From Pachypanchax playfairii (taxonomy: Eukaryota > Chordata > Actinopteri > Cyprinodontiformes > Aplocheilidae): DNA of 64,000 nt. The position numbers and the translations under genes are program-made. The stretch spans positions 4,527,489-4,591,488 of the forward strand of contig SSNP01000015.1 of assembly GCA_006937955.1 (NCBI GenBank), read 5' to 3'. The notes below the pieces were generated by a model. It had not been told where the DNA came from. It worked only from the letters and a program-made list of their open reading frames with translations, and made no database searches. How positions within the stretch are numbered: position 1 is the stretch's first letter; each line of letters begins with the position of its first letter. Shown in pieces: positions 38,128-52,056 of this stretch.

Positions 38128-41100
38128 TTAATACATGTCTTAAGACATTTTTAAGACCCTGAAAAGACCTTCCCCATCCTGGTTGACTATTTACATCATT
38201 GTGAGATCTTCATTAAGAAGACACCAAATAAACATTGAAATTTGAGGTTGATGTGGATGAGCTGTAGATAACGTTGACTCTTGAGAACATGGAAAATCAC
38301 ATGGCATCATCTAAAATGTGCTCTAGTATCTGGAAAATTATTTTTTTGTGTAGATTACTGTATCTACTTTATTTTATTCCCCAAAGTTGGAAACTGTTTA
38401 CTAAAAGACACCTGAAATGTTCCACAATTCAGCAGATAATTGCAAGGTGAATTTAAACGCCAAACTAATTATACTTGCCCCCACCTTCTATAAAATGTAC
38501 TGTACAGTGTAATGGAGGGCCACAGCAGGACGCCACTTGTACTGCACAGGAGGAAAATATTCCACCTTTCATTTTCAATATAAACAAGAGGCTTGGACTG
38601 GCTACAGAGGAGAGGATAAAGGAGAGGTATTGCTGGCAACAGGCAGATAAGGAAGTTATAAAAGCAGAAACAGTGACAAAATACAGAGGACAAAGAGAAG
38701 GAGAGAGAAAGGGACCAAGGAGCCGGTCTTCCGTCCAAGCCATTACCTTGTTCCTGGAGGCAATACAATAAGGATGATGGTTATTCTTTACTGAATTTTT
38801 CATCTATTTATACCGAACAAGGAAGAAAAATTGCATTCTAATTACAAATCTTAAAAAATACAATACTATACCTACAGGAAGGCCTGTTCTGCTTCATGAT
38901 TATTGATGGCCTGCACTTTGTAAGCACTTTGCTATTTATGGCATTCAGCACATGAGCAATATTCATTCAGGGGGGGTTTAAGGAAATCTAGGAGATTAGC
39001 ACACAATAGTAGGGCTGTGGGTTTTGGGGGGGGGTTCTTGCTGTGCTCAGATAATTTAGCCAGCCATAAGTAGTAGCTCAACTACATTTTTTAATACTTT
39101 GATCCCTTCTAAATATGCAGTTCCTGATCTGTCAGAGCTGATATGTTTATTTTACAAGCGAGTTAGCAAAAAAGACAAACATCTACAGCAGATAATTATA
39201 ATGTATTCTGGATAAGGATGTTGTCAAATACTTTCATTCAAGAATCTGACAATTTACATCAACAAATGAGTTTAACAAAACATTTGAATGGGGTGAGTAT
39301 TGATTTTTAACACATTATGACACATATTGACTCTTAACTTTAGAGTCAAGAAGCCAAGAGGCAGTTTTTGTTTCAAAGTAAACCATGATTTAAAAAATGT
39401 AACGTTATTATGAGCAAACTTTTTCATTATGCCGTTCCATAAGATGACAGAGTTTGTCTACAGTTTTTTACAGTCGTACGCAGAGTGGATAAGTGCTCTG
39501 CCCCTCAGCTGTGTTTGATGGCGGATGACAAATTCTAAATATTTTGGCCTAATTAAAAACGATAAATTCCTAGTGGAAAAAATACAGATCATCCACGCTT
39601 AACAACAAGAAGAGCGACTGAAGGTAACAATGTTTTAAACATGATTGCAACCTTAATTAGCATGAATTAGCACGTTTATTGGTTAAATAAAAAGCATGCA
39701 GGAGAAGTTAGCTTGTCAGGCTAAACTGTTTATAGGGAAACTTTACAAACAGCAGAACACCAGAGAAGAAGTCATACTCTGTAAAATCAGAGAATTACTT
39801 CCACCAAGTTTGTGACGTTTTCATTAATTTTATAGTTATTTTTTGGATTGTTTGTTCGTTAAAAAGACATGATGAAATTAATAGATACTGACAAAATCTT
39901 TAGGTTAGGTTGGAAATGGTATAAGAACCAATTGATCCGATTTTGGAATTCATCGGTATCTGTATTTGCATTTGATTTTAAACATCTCACAGTGACTAAC
40001 AGAGTTACTGTCAACCATCAACATGTTATAACTAGACATGAGACACTGCAGACTGCGCTTGAAGTCCTGCTCATCCACATGAACGGATGGGACGTTCACC
40101 CGATGCATCTCAGAACACTTTAACCAGGTGTTGACTTCCCATTTTCTAATATATTTAGTTGAAATTGTTCTTTTGATACCTAAAAAGCCCCGGGTTGTGT
40201 GCAGGACTTTCAGCTTCTCATCTCTAAAGCTCAAACTGCTTCTAAAAATACAAGACGGCAGAAACAGAATATTTTGGGTTCACTTTTAAACACCAGAAGG
40301 AGGAGTAAATGATACGTCAGTCTTGTCAACGCATCCACTTTCACACCAACATTGAAACACATTTTGATGTTACATGATTAAATATTATTAATAGTTATAG
40401 TTTAATATAATCAAAAGCATGTTATTTTATTTATGTAGATATAGTAATAGTTTTTGCATTTCTGTTTTTAAACTTAAGCATGTAGGTCATGTGGTACATT
40501 TTAGTTTGAAAATGGTGAAAGAGTGGCAGTTCTGCTCATGGTTATCATAACATGAGGCACTTTTACCGACCCGTGTTTAAACGCAACCCTTTTTTCCTTA
40601 CACTCCTCTCAGTAACAGCTCAGTATCAGTTCCTGCCACGTCTGCAAAGCCAGAAATGTTCTTTTAAACTGCAGATGAATAAATAAATGTGTATTATAGA
40701 GTAAAAGCACTTTAGATTACAGGCTCTTTTATGTGTCCATCGCTGTGTTTTATCGCTTTTATTTGCTAATACGTTAGCTTGTGGCTAATAAGGGTTCATA
40801 AAAAAATGAGATGAGCCAAGCTTGTAAGGTGCAGCTGAAACCACTCCAGAATGAGCACACATAATTTCTGTCTTGTGGGTGCCATATTGTAATCAAACGA
40901 TGTTAGGTCTAACAAAGAGTTCCAGGAAATAAGGGTGAGAGGAATGAAGGCCGTACTCAATGACAGCACATTTGCAGCTGTAATTTCAATGGCAATGATA
41001 TTCTATTTGAATCTCAACAAGCCTTAATTTTATAACGCATAACCCCTCTGAGCTGAATGATGTCAGCTGTACACGCTGTCAGTTTAAATGTGGCCCTCTC

Positions 41101-41542
41101 GAGACGAGAATGTGGCCAGTGACATTTAATTGGTGGATGGGGGGGAGAAAAAGTTATGGCGGCAACGGGGAGACAAAGGAGAGACGGGAATTTCTCTGAC
41201 GACTTCACGTTCATCACACAGATAAATAAAAGATGATAAACATGAATTAGAGAAGCCATTTTGTCTGCAGACCTCTATCTTTTCTAGTCCTGGTGACTTT
41301 GAAAAATATGTCTCTAAATTTAGCATCAGCTTTATCAAGCTGAGTCAATCCAGAGAAAAGAGGGACTTGGGAATAAAGAGTGCAAAAAGAAAGAGACAAG
41401 GTTGAACGGTATCTAAAAGACAGGTGCAGCGGCAAAAAGACTGGGGGTAGCGGGAGGGGCTTTGTCTGGGAGATCCTGTCCATCACTTGCCACTTTCAGA
41501 ATGAAAATACATTTTCACTAATATCCAGTCCACATCTCTCCA

Positions 41543-41566
41543 ACACACACACACACACGCACACAA
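41543..41566. repeat. (CA)n microsatellite
   Basis: An imperfect CA tract with one GC interruption. Confidence 0.9.
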
Positions 41567-42219
41567 TGTACAAAACAAAAGACATACAAGGAGAAAAAGA
41601 TGTGAATTTCAATTAAACAGGTTATGAAATTAAATAGTGTTACAGTTATGAAGCCAAGCAGATAAAGAGTGGAATACAGTAAAAAGTCTGAAGAGATGAG
41701 ACTAAAACAACTTCATACACACACAAACAAAAACGAGCAGGAAAATATGAAAAACAGGATGAAGGTCAAAGGAGACTTTTAATTTTATGTATTTTTTGCT
41801 TCCTGTCTAATAACTGTCCAATCTGTATAGCCAAATAGACCCTCATTAAATGGCAACATATATTATTATTATTACCAGTGATGGTAATGAATTCTTTTCC
41901 ACTCTCTCTTTTTTATGCATTCATAGATGTTTGCTATTGTTTCTTGGGTTTTTATCACCGGTTGATGTTCTGTCATCGTTATGCAAATTAATTACCTCAA
42001 AGATTTTCAATTCTCTGCATCCTCATGAACAAACTTTCAAACTCTTCAGTTTGAAATTATTCAAAAGCAGAAACACAATACAGATTTTTTGTTGTCGTTG
42101 AATTATTTTCCCTTTTTTGGTCGACTGTTGAGGTCAGAAGAAAGAGTGTTTGTTTGTTTGATTTGAAAATTGGAGTCCAGCTAAGTTAGCTTTACTGACT
42201 CTGCGCCGCCATTCAAATG

Positions 42220-42480
42220 CAAACCGCAGGTCGACTTTTAGTAGGAGGGAATTTCATCTAATACAGAGTGTTTAACTGTAATAGTTAAGTCTCCTTTGTC
42301 TGCTCTTCATTGCCGTCTTCCATTTGCGATGAATAGAGTCCTGTCATTCTCCACTCTTTAATAGCAGGAGTAAATTCAGCTCTCTTCTGCTAAAATGACT
42401 CCACTGAAATCGTCCTTGTTGGGATGAAAGATTTTCATCAGATGCAAATTCCTTAAAGCACCCCACCACAGCACTCTAAC
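42220..42480. promoter_or_regulatory. Candidate conserved intronic block
   Basis: A repeat-free stretch containing AACTGTAATAGTTAAG (near 42271), TGCGATGAATAG (42327) and ATTTTCATCAGATGCAAATTCC (near 42430), which holds an octamer-like ATGCAAAT. Conservation cannot be tested here. Confidence 0.28.
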
Positions 42481-43139
42481 CACCTGACTCCAGCTCTGAC
42501 GGTAAGTCTGTTGCAGCTGAAAGAAGCTTTTGCCTCATTGTTTCAGTTCGAAATCCCAAAATGTTGCAATGGAGTTAAATGTTTCAAAGGTTAAGGAAAT
42601 CCTTGGCTTGTGACGGCCGCACGTGGCACATGTTGGCAAACAAATTCAGAACTCACTCGGTGGATGACGTCCAAATGAATACTAAACACCTTGTTGATTG
42701 AGATTCATCTGTGTTTATTCATCTACCAATATACACATCTGCTCAGTATTACATGGGAGATTAACTAGTTCTATTTGAAGGATTTATCCAAGTGGAGAGT
42801 CATCATACACCTGTATTCCCTAATGACGTATGTAAGGACTCCATCTCTTAGTCAATTAGTCAACTAAGTGGTTGTTACAGACTGAGCTGCTTTCACTGAC
42901 TTGTTTCCTGTTTCTTGAGTCGAATCTCTTGTTATTAGAAGTGCGAGTAGTCTGGACCCTCCTTCTGTAGATACATGTAATCAAATAACTTATGTTACAG
43001 ACTGAGTCTCAATGTTTCATATAGTGGGCATGTATGTATTAATACACTGTAAATGTTGGTATCCATTTAACTAAAGTTAATGAGGAAAGAAGGGAGAAAA
43101 TCATTTGGAGCAATATAAATGCAAAGAGAACAGAAGGTC

Positions 43140-43265
43140 AAAGTTGGCCTAATTAAAAACGCAATAAATCTGCTCGTGCTCTAAAACTGCTGCGTGTAGC
43201 TATCAATTAGAAATCACAAAATGGTCTGAGGCAGTACCAGCAAGGAAATGAATCTGTCAACACTT
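43140..43265. promoter_or_regulatory. Candidate conserved intronic block with a shared 18-mer
   Basis: It contains TTGGCCTAATTAAAAACG (43144-43161), an exact copy of the 18 bases at 39544-39561. ATCAATTAGAAATC follows at about 43202. Both copies are in unique sequence, not in a recognisable transposon. Confidence 0.35.
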
Positions 43266-43839
43266 TTCATTATTGTATGATAACACAGGAGGAAAATCAA
43301 GTCACAGAATAACCGCTACAAGATGGACTTGACCTGTCTGTGTATTACTTCTGATTATTTCTCAGTCTCAGCTAGCAGCATGAGAAACAAGTTTCTTCCC
43401 CGTATTTGTGAGGATGTTTTTGCCATGTCTAGCTGCACGTCATGGGGATTTTCTTTGAATAGTAACAGCACAGACTTATGGTCCAAATTTATGGTGCTGC
43501 TGCGCCACATGTAGAGCCCGTAGGTGCGAGAAACACCTTTTTCTTTTTTTGTTGTTGTTATGTTTCAACCGAGGATGTCAGCACAGCTGTGGCACACCTA
43601 CGGTGCAGTGGCAAAAGAAGTCGGATTAGAAGGAATAAATTACCAGCTGATGTGGTTGGAGCCGGCGTCAATCACAGTCAATCAAATTAGGTTGTTCCCG
43701 TTCTGCTTAAAAGCAGCACAGTCCCCTCAACGGTGCAGAAGCATTCTCAGGATAAGCAGGAGTCCCTCCTGTGGGGGGGTTAAACTGTATGTGGCAAGTA
43801 TAGAGAATTGGAAAAACTGTTGCCAAGATATATAATATC

Positions 43840-44060
43840 AAATTTAATGTGGAATGAAATTTCCCCTAAATCTGGCAATTGATACAATAAATCAAATCTG
43901 CCACAAATGAATATTTTCTGAGCGTGAATAATGTGCAGTAATTACCTCAGTTGTCCAAAGGTTTCAATTAATTAAAGAGCATTTAAGTCCTGCCTAAAAC
44001 AATATTTAACATTTTGCTTTAATTAAAAAGTAGTGGCCAGTGTTTCTGAGGACTGTGGTG
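43840..44060. promoter_or_regulatory. Candidate conserved intronic enhancer block
   Basis: A stretch of complex, non-repetitive sequence dense in homeodomain-like TAATTA cores, including CAATTAATTAAAG (43965) and GCTTTAATTAAAAAG (44016). A CCAAAGG element (TCF/SOX-like) lies at about 43957. Texture of this kind is typical of conserved non-coding elements in introns of developmental genes. This is inference only, since no alignment was possible. Confidence 0.35.
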
Positions 44061-45757
44061 GGTGGTGCTGTCAGAGGAAATGAAAGGTCAGTGATTTAAA
44101 AGGACTCCCAACTCACTCAATGAATGATCTATGAGCGAAGGTGAAGGATTATGGTGCTATTGTTTGTTCTTCTGTGGAGATAATTAGCATTGTTGCTAAT
44201 GCTGTGCAAACAGCATCAAGCAAAAGGACTGCTGCTGTACGTGTGTTGTATGTCTGTAACTCACTGTTTTTACATGAGTCACATGCATGTTGTATTTCCT
44301 GGTCAGAAGCATCTCCATGATATTTTATTTTAAAAAGAAATACAATGAAATGACAACTTTTATTACATTTTAATTTGGTTTTTTTTTTTGCTAATTTGCA
44401 GCCAAAACACAGAGTGGTATTTGTGATTTCTGAAGCCAGCTTCTCACTGCGCTATGAATGTTTATTTAGACAGTTGCTCTATTTTATGATTTTTTTTCTC
44501 CCCTTCCTCATTCATTGTTTGATGTTGTTTATTTCACAACTTCCTTGTAGTATCTTTTGCCTGCTGATGCCAGATTGTGTTTGCATCCGACTTCTTTTTC
44601 GGAGCTGAAATAAATGCAAAAATCTAATCTCCAGGACAGGCACATAAACAGACAAATACAAATTATTGCCAGCCCACATGAAAAACACAACACAAATTTA
44701 TCCAGATGATAAAATATGATGTGGCTGACAGTGCCTCCAATGAAAAATTATTGGCATGAGCCAACATGTCAGCAGTATAATCATGAATGATGTGCGGAAG
44801 AGAAAGGTCACAGCTGAGGACTGAGGCGTTATGTGGAGGAACAGCTAAGCTCTTTAGCACCCTGACTTAGATGCAGTAATTCAGAATTGCTGTCATACCC
44901 ATGCATATTTTTTATTGTTTAGCAGGTAACAAAAAGAGATTTTTTTTTTCTTTATACTGAAAATGGTTGATTATCAGCGAGGTGAATGACAAACCACAAT
45001 ACACGTGATTGTGCACACACACAAACAAAAAGAAAAAGTGAGAGTTCTTCACCATCAATGTGCTGTTGCATGTCTGACAGCCTCTGCTGCTGCATATTCT
45101 TCCTGCTTTGCTTTGTTATAAATCAACCCTCGGAATCTGATTCCTCCACCAACCAACAATACCATGCAGATTTGCTGCCACTGAGGCCATTCGGGAGCTA
45201 TTAAGCGCTGCCTCGGCAAAGTACAAGCATAACAGTGGCCTTTCAATGGGTTCCACATCAGGTGGAAATGGCTGAAATACAGCATTTGGATAAAAATGGA
45301 GAGATCACTGTTAAACTGATATCATAGTCCATTTCACTTCCTGCATTAGAACTACTTCATGTTTCAATCTGTTATTTATAACACTCTACAAACACACATT
45401 CTGCCTTCCTTTATCGTGTTTTATGAAGACTTAAAATTAAGACTAGAGTGAAACAAAAGAATCATTTGTAAATCTTGAATATGGCAATTCAACAACAAAG
45501 ATTCCACTTCTAATATTTACACATCAGAGTGACAACAAACACAACCAGGTCCACATGGAAAGAAATATTTGGGTGTAAAGTAAATAAAATAACAGTGATA
45601 AAAAAAGTACCATGTAAAACAATGGTATTGGGGTAAAACAAACGATTACAGTTTGCTGGTTCATTTTTACCCTTTCTGTTCCATTTAAATATTTAGTATC
45701 AACTAATCATGAATCTAGGTATTAAACGTTTATTAAGATCTTTAGATTATTATTTTA

Positions 45758-46238
45758 CCTGTTGTGAACAGCTCTTTGAATAACCTCAGTTTGAAGAAAC
45801 AGAGATTAGCTCTAGTCACACAGCTGAGAGAACTGTTAGTCACAAAAGTAAATTGTTGTGGTAAAATAGCTCAAAAGATTCACAGTGACTCATGCTAATC
45901 TTTACACCATCACCAATGTCACATGACAGGATTATTCTGGTTGCAACATTAAAAAATTCTGATCAGAAGACTGACACGCTAAACCAAAATGCTACAGGTA
46001 TCTGGTTTTACATCTACTTCCAGCTGCAAAGAGACACAAAATTCTAAATAAATCAACACAGAATGTGAGATTTACAGCTTTGCTCATGTTTAAAAACAGC
46101 ATCTGCATGAACTGATGTTACATTTTTAAAAGAAAAGTTGTTTAAATATGAACAAACTCTGCTCAAACTAGCCATTAGCTCATCAATGTCAGCACTAATC
46201 TCTGTTTCTCCAAACTGAGCTCACCTGTGTTCAACAGG
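45758..46238. mobile_element. Non-autonomous TIR element (MITE-like), complete copy
   Basis: The left end (CCTGTTGTGAACA at 45758, then CCTCAGTTTGAAGAAACAG near 45784) is mirrored at the right end, where the complement reads CCTGTTGAACACA and then CTCAGTTTGGAGAAACAG (46194-46238). The element is 481 bp and has no coding capacity. A TA dinucleotide lies directly outside each end, as expected for a Tc1/mariner-type target duplication, although a two-base match can be chance. A diverged copy lies at 16222-16645. Confidence 0.75.
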
Positions 46239-49200
46239 TAGGCTATTAAATGTTGATAACTTTTCCGCAGGAACCCTTTAACATGTGCTAGAAAACTGAA
46301 TTGCATTTTATTTTCCTAAGATCCTGTGCGACTTTAAGACCTTGAGCATGAAAGATCCAAACAAGATGTTCAACAGGAAAAGGGCAACAAAAAGCTTTTT
46401 TACCATCACTGTTACCCAACCTGCCGACGGTGGTCCAACTAACAACCTGACAGCTTGTCTGTCTGAGAGGATGTGATTCCCAACCTGAGGCTCTAATATC
46501 TGAGTAAACCCAAAACACAAATAAATACAGAGAAACAAGAACAGGAGGTAAAAACTCTGGATGAACAGACATGAACAACGTTGTAGACAAATGAGTTTAT
46601 TGAATTATTTCTACATTATTCTTACTTTTTTTGGTTTGTTTGTGGGGTTTTCACTCTTTACCTGAAGAGTACCAATAATTCTGTCCATGTCTATAAGCTG
46701 TTACACAACATTGCACATGAAAAGAGAAATATCTCACCCTGCAATGACAACTGGATCCATTTGTGAGTGAGTCAGTCAGACAATCTCCCAATCAGACGGA
46801 CACGTCCAACGAAGTAATGATTGCACTTAAGTTTTACTTTGACGCTTGGTTTGTTGTACTGATTGAAACATTTAAAAGCCCTTAAGACTGTGTAAGTTAA
46901 AAAAATTATTTTTTTTTATTGACCACCAATTCTGCAAGTTTCAGACCAACTTTCCAACCTTGAAACAGTAAGCATTGGTATGATTTCTGTAAAAATACAG
47001 TCATGCATTGGTAACTGGCAATTTTCATGTAATTGGCAATTTAATGTAATTGTTCATTTTCATGTAACAGTACAGAAATTACTCAGATTTGATGTCGTAA
47101 ATGAAAAAATGGCAATATTGTGCATATAGATGTCTGATTTCTGACATGTCTTAAGCTTGTAGATGTGAGTGATAAATCAGTCAGTCCCAGATGCGAAGCA
47201 CTGAGAAGTCAACACTGGACAGTGAGGGTATGTCTCCAAGTGCACAATTGAACTCATCATCATAATTGAGCAAGCATCTCTTTTTAATTATTTCCTGTGT
47301 TCCATTCAAACACAATCTCAAAAAAGGTCGCTGTTAAAAAATTAGAAATGCATTCCTCATTAGCCTCTCCAGCCGCCAAAGCAACTCCCTGAAGTGATGA
47401 CTTTCAAAGTTAAGTGCTCCTCTGCTTCACTGACAATCTTTGTTTTTCACATTGAATTGGTAGAGACTTGAAAAGATTTGGGGGGCAGACTGGGGAATCC
47501 ACCTATCACATTATTGCGGCAGCTAATATAGAAGAGTGCAACAGCTGAAGAGGGCCCAAGGTCAGAGTCACTGCTGGTTTGTGATGACCAAAACCACTTA
47601 ATTTGTGACACTGGTGTGATGAGAGACCACCAAAAATACAAACACTAAGAACTAAATCCTGAACATCTTTTTCTGAGAAAGTACAAAAATACTAATTAAA
47701 GCCAAATAACATGGGATTTAAATAAAACTACTTTCTAAATACCAAAAACTAAAACCAGACTTTGTAAACGTTTAACAGATTGGATACTTAATGGGAAAAG
47801 AAAAAGGGATGTGCACGTTTGATCTCAGCTGTTTGACTGGGGTCTTTTAAATCTCTGGGTTTAGCTTTGTGCTTGGGAAAAGGTTTCATTCAATGATCCA
47901 AATTTCATTTGATTCTAAAATGGAAACACCTGACAGAATAAACTGAGTTCTACCAGCTAACTGGGGATAAGGCTCAGTTAAAGCAGCGTGCTGGAGTTGG
48001 CAGGATAAGAAGATACAAATCAGAAGCCGACTTCAGTGTTGTCAACAACACAGAAAAAAAGTCAAATTTTAAAAGAAAGATTTGCCTCAGATGTGAGAAG
48101 TCAAGAAGTCGTACAAAGGCCACTGCTTTGATTGAAAATATGAGGTCTTGCCAACTTTTGGATTTGTTCATGAGATAAGAAATATATAATCTCATTCCAT
48201 CACGACTGACTTTGCTGCAAACATTTGAATTTCTGAGGTGAAGGTTAGTGCACAGCCTCCCCACACTGTGGATCAATTTATTTCATCAAACAAATGAGGT
48301 GCTGAAAGGAGATCGTGTCAAGAAGGTAACTGTGGATGTGGGACACGTGCATGTCCATGTCATTATGAAGAAAAATTAAAAACTGAAATGAGGGTTATAA
48401 GAACAGGGTGTGTTGTGTGCACACCGAACAAGGGATTCCTTTCCACTGGCAGCCTTTCAGATACAGTGACAAACTGATGCAAACAGTTGCTAACATAGGG
48501 TTTTTTTTTTCTACTAGTGCTCATTTGTACCCATCAACTAACCTGATGTGTCTGTTCTGACAGGAGCTGGTGCACCAACTCCAGGCTGGGCACAAGCAAA
48601 GAACTGCTAACTTGGCTGGGTTCTACAGGAAAAAAAAGCTATAAGTAAAACAGATGTAAAGTCAAACAGCAAAGAGAACACGTGAGCTCACCAACACCTT
48701 AATGCTCATACATACTTGACAACACTTCCCATTTTTTTACCCTTTTCACAAAATTAATCAAGTGTTTGAAACTTTTTATTGAAACAACTTGTTCAAATCT
48801 GTTCAGCGTTTGCAAAAACTCTGTCAAACACCGGCTGAAGTTTAAGACCACATCTATAAAGTTGAGTGGCAGTATAAAGGCATCCGTCTACAAGTGAAAC
48901 TAAACATTAATCTGATCTGAATGGATACAACTATCTTCCTACAGCGCGGTCTGACACAAACTCTGATTACACTTGAGGGAGGTTCAAATGAGCTATTGGA
49001 AGAGACATTTAAAGTGCTGTGATGACGAGACGCCAGCTTCTGAACAAGTTTTCAGCTTGTCCTTTATAATCAGAACCAGAACCAGGACAGACCACAGACC
49101 AGAATCATAACTGAAAATGACTGAGGTGCCATGGACAGCTGAAGATTGAACCTATGACCCGGAGGTAGTCACAGAGCTGGTGTGTAGGTGTGCAGTGGGA

Positions 49201-52040
49201 GACAGTCTGAAGTGCTCTGTTTTAATCTAGTGTATGTTTAAAACCAGTATCTCAGTGAGATGCTGAAAACACATTGTGAAAAACATACAAATGTTCAAAT
49301 CATCTGCTACATGTGACACGCTTGTGACAGGTTTCATTAATGGCCGGGTCACAAGGGACATATTAACTGCAAACACGCAGTGTGACTGGTGCCAATGTTG
49401 CTGTTATCACTTAATCACAAAGTGTCTTAATCATGTCTCAATTTGGTTACCAACCCCTCCCAAATGTTGTCTCACGTTTTCTGTGTTTTGGGAATCAAGG
49501 AACATGTCGAGGTTAAAGATAACCATGACGATTTTATGAGAACATTAAATTTGAAATGTTTTTGAACATGTTCAAAATTCCTGCAATTCATATCAGGTAA
49601 TTGAGAACCTCCAGAGATGTTTTGAGACATTTTGGAAACTCCTTCAACGCAGTTCACAATTTGTCACTAGAAGACCTTTTGAAATGTTTGATTAAATGGT
49701 AAAATATCTGTTTTAAGATTCAATATGTTGTTTATGTTCTTAATGGGAATAAAATATGTCCATATGATTTGTTTTAATTACATGTGCTTTAAATTTCTGT
49801 GAACTAGGACTTGTCATTTTCCCTGCAATCGGTGGTAAACAGTAACGTAGGTAACCTCGGACACACTTGAATTCCATTTGGATTTTGAACTGAGAAATAT
49901 TTTGCAGTGACATTATTTTCTTAGTACTAAATGAGTATGGATGTTATTTCTGATTATTTTGTGAGGCTGATAGGTGAAGCAAAACAAGAGTGGAATAACT
50001 CTGTTATGATGCATAAAATTTGCTCTACTTGTGTTGTTTGTTTTGTATGTGTGTACAAGCACCGAGCCTTTGATAAGAAGTCCTGAGAGGTAAGAGTGGA
50101 GGACCATGCCCTCCTCTCCTGTGCTCTCCTCTCTATCCTGGCTAGCAGGCTGTCCTCATTACTGTCAGTCAGCATCAGGTTTAGCAGTGCCAGGCTCCTG
50201 CACAGCCCTCTGTCCTTTCTGCCCTGCCAGCACTAGCCTGCCTGACTGCTGCCATTGGTAAGCATTGTAAGAGCCCCTCAATCCCTCAGAAAACCTAATT
50301 ACTCTCCACCCGCAACCAAGGAGACCAGAGCAGAAAAGAGAACGGCAGAGGAAGAGAAGAATCACACACACATAACCTCCATTTATAAGCAGTGTGGCAA
50401 TTATTCAAACAAAAGAAATGTGTGTTCATATTATATCTGCGGCAAAAAATAATTACACTAGCATTCACTTTTACAAATCATTTATCTTTCCACTGAAGCA
50501 TAAATATTGGCTGAGAGTGTGAGAGGGGAAAAAAAAAGAACACAAGATACATTTAGGAAGTGCGAAATAAAAAAACTAAATAACATGCATGAATCAAACT
50601 GAGCATGGCTTTGACTACCCGTTAACTGGGTCACTCAGTTGGTGATTGTGTTTGACCACCAAACAAACAGTCATTCATATGTCTCTGCTCTGGCCCCGTT
50701 TTCATCTGGAGCAGTTCCACCGAGGCCGCTGAAAAGCAGAGGAGCTGACGGGTCGGGGATTTAAACCCATCTCCAGCTTCGACACGGCAGCCATTACCAC
50801 AGAAGCAGAAAAACTCCTTGTGTCATGCTCTGGGTTTGTTTATGTTGGCTCCAGGACTTTTTTTTTTTTTTAGGAGGGGGAGGGGCAGTTGGGAGAAGAG
50901 TGACAGTGAAGAATTCCCATCAAGTTGCTTGTCACTTCTCTGACACCTCTGTCAAAGTTTCTTTTGGTTACAATCAGACTGTCTCTTGGTCTCTCACACA
51001 GTCTGGGTGCAGTGTCACTGCCTTTAGTGTCAATTGTAAAAAATCCATTTTCAAAAGTGCATTCATAGACAAATACAGAAAATATTTCTTCACTTGGACA
51101 TCTTGGTCGCTCACCAAAATAAGACCTATGCTGCATGCCTTGAAATGCAATGTCAGTCTTGGATAATAGTCTGCACAACAAAACATTCTCTCTGTTTTCC
51201 CTTGTACTCTGTGCGACATCTGCACACCAGAAATGCCTTGAAAAATGGAATGTTTAATAAAGAAAGAATCCTCCATCATAGTCGAAATATCAGGGATGGC
51301 TCATTGTCATGAACTGTGATGCTCATCAAAGATAACGACACGGCATTTTGATGCATTCCATTATAGACTTTTGTCCTTGAATATTCTTTCAGACTGGTGC
51401 AGCTGTGCAGATCAGAGTTGGAACGGGAAGCCGGTGCTTTTAATAAACTCACGGGGACATTCAAAGGGGCTGGCAGCTACAGAGGTTTCATTTTCCCAGC
51501 AGTGAGCTGTGTCATTTAAAATAAGGATCATTTTGAGAAGGGGGAATATCATAAAGCTAAATCTAGATCAAATAGCTGAGCAAGGTGTGAGACTGGATTT
51601 ACAAGGTTTTGTAATCCTGACAGACTACGAGGGAAGCGCAGAAAAGTTTGGGGGTAAAAAATGAGAGAAAGTGACAAAAGAGACAATGAGATTTGACAGC
51701 AGACATGTTGTTTGAAATGGGAATAGAAAACAAAGTATGTAACGTGAGGTCAAAAGTGGACTGTCAGACAGTGACGAGGCACAAGGGGGATGAGAACATG
51801 GATGCAAATGTTTGTTTACCTGAGATTTTTTGTTGTTTTTAAAGTACATGCAGTCCCTGAGAGTAATGTGTGGTATGCAGCCAAGTGGAGGAGGTGGTCA
51901 AGCTGCCATTCAGAGAATGAGAAGCAGAAGAAAAGCAAAAGGCAAAGAGGGAAAAAAAGGATGTGACATGGAAAAGATGTGGATGAGGCAAAAGAGGAGA
52001 AAGCAGACAGAGTAACTTTAAGACATGCAGTAGAAGCTCG

Positions 52041-52056
52041 TGTCACAGCTGTGACA
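52041..52056. promoter_or_regulatory. Perfect 16-bp palindrome with a central E-box
   Basis: TGTCACAGCTGTGACA is fully self-complementary, with CAGCTG at its centre and TGTCA/TGACA arms. It could bind a bHLH dimer with flanking half-sites or be chance. Confidence 0.3.

Larger units (their letters stand above)
38128..45757. other. Intronic sequence, no gene
   Basis: Purine-rich sequence at 38570-38740 keeps several frames open on both strands without meaning. A G9 run lies at 39026 and a CA tract at 41.5 kb. Candidate conserved blocks lie at 42.2, 43.1, 43.8 and about 44.7 kb (AAAATTATTGGCATGAGCC). No exon or transposon was recognised. Confidence 0.55.

Noticed and set aside
38465..38803. Overlapping frames of 98-112 codons on both strands
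   Set aside because: Frames open on both strands over a purine-rich stretch are a composition effect. No family resemblance was seen.
49061..49200. SINE-like stretch with GATTGAACCTATGACCC
   Set aside because: The similarity is limited to one short B-box-like word, which is too little to call a repeat.
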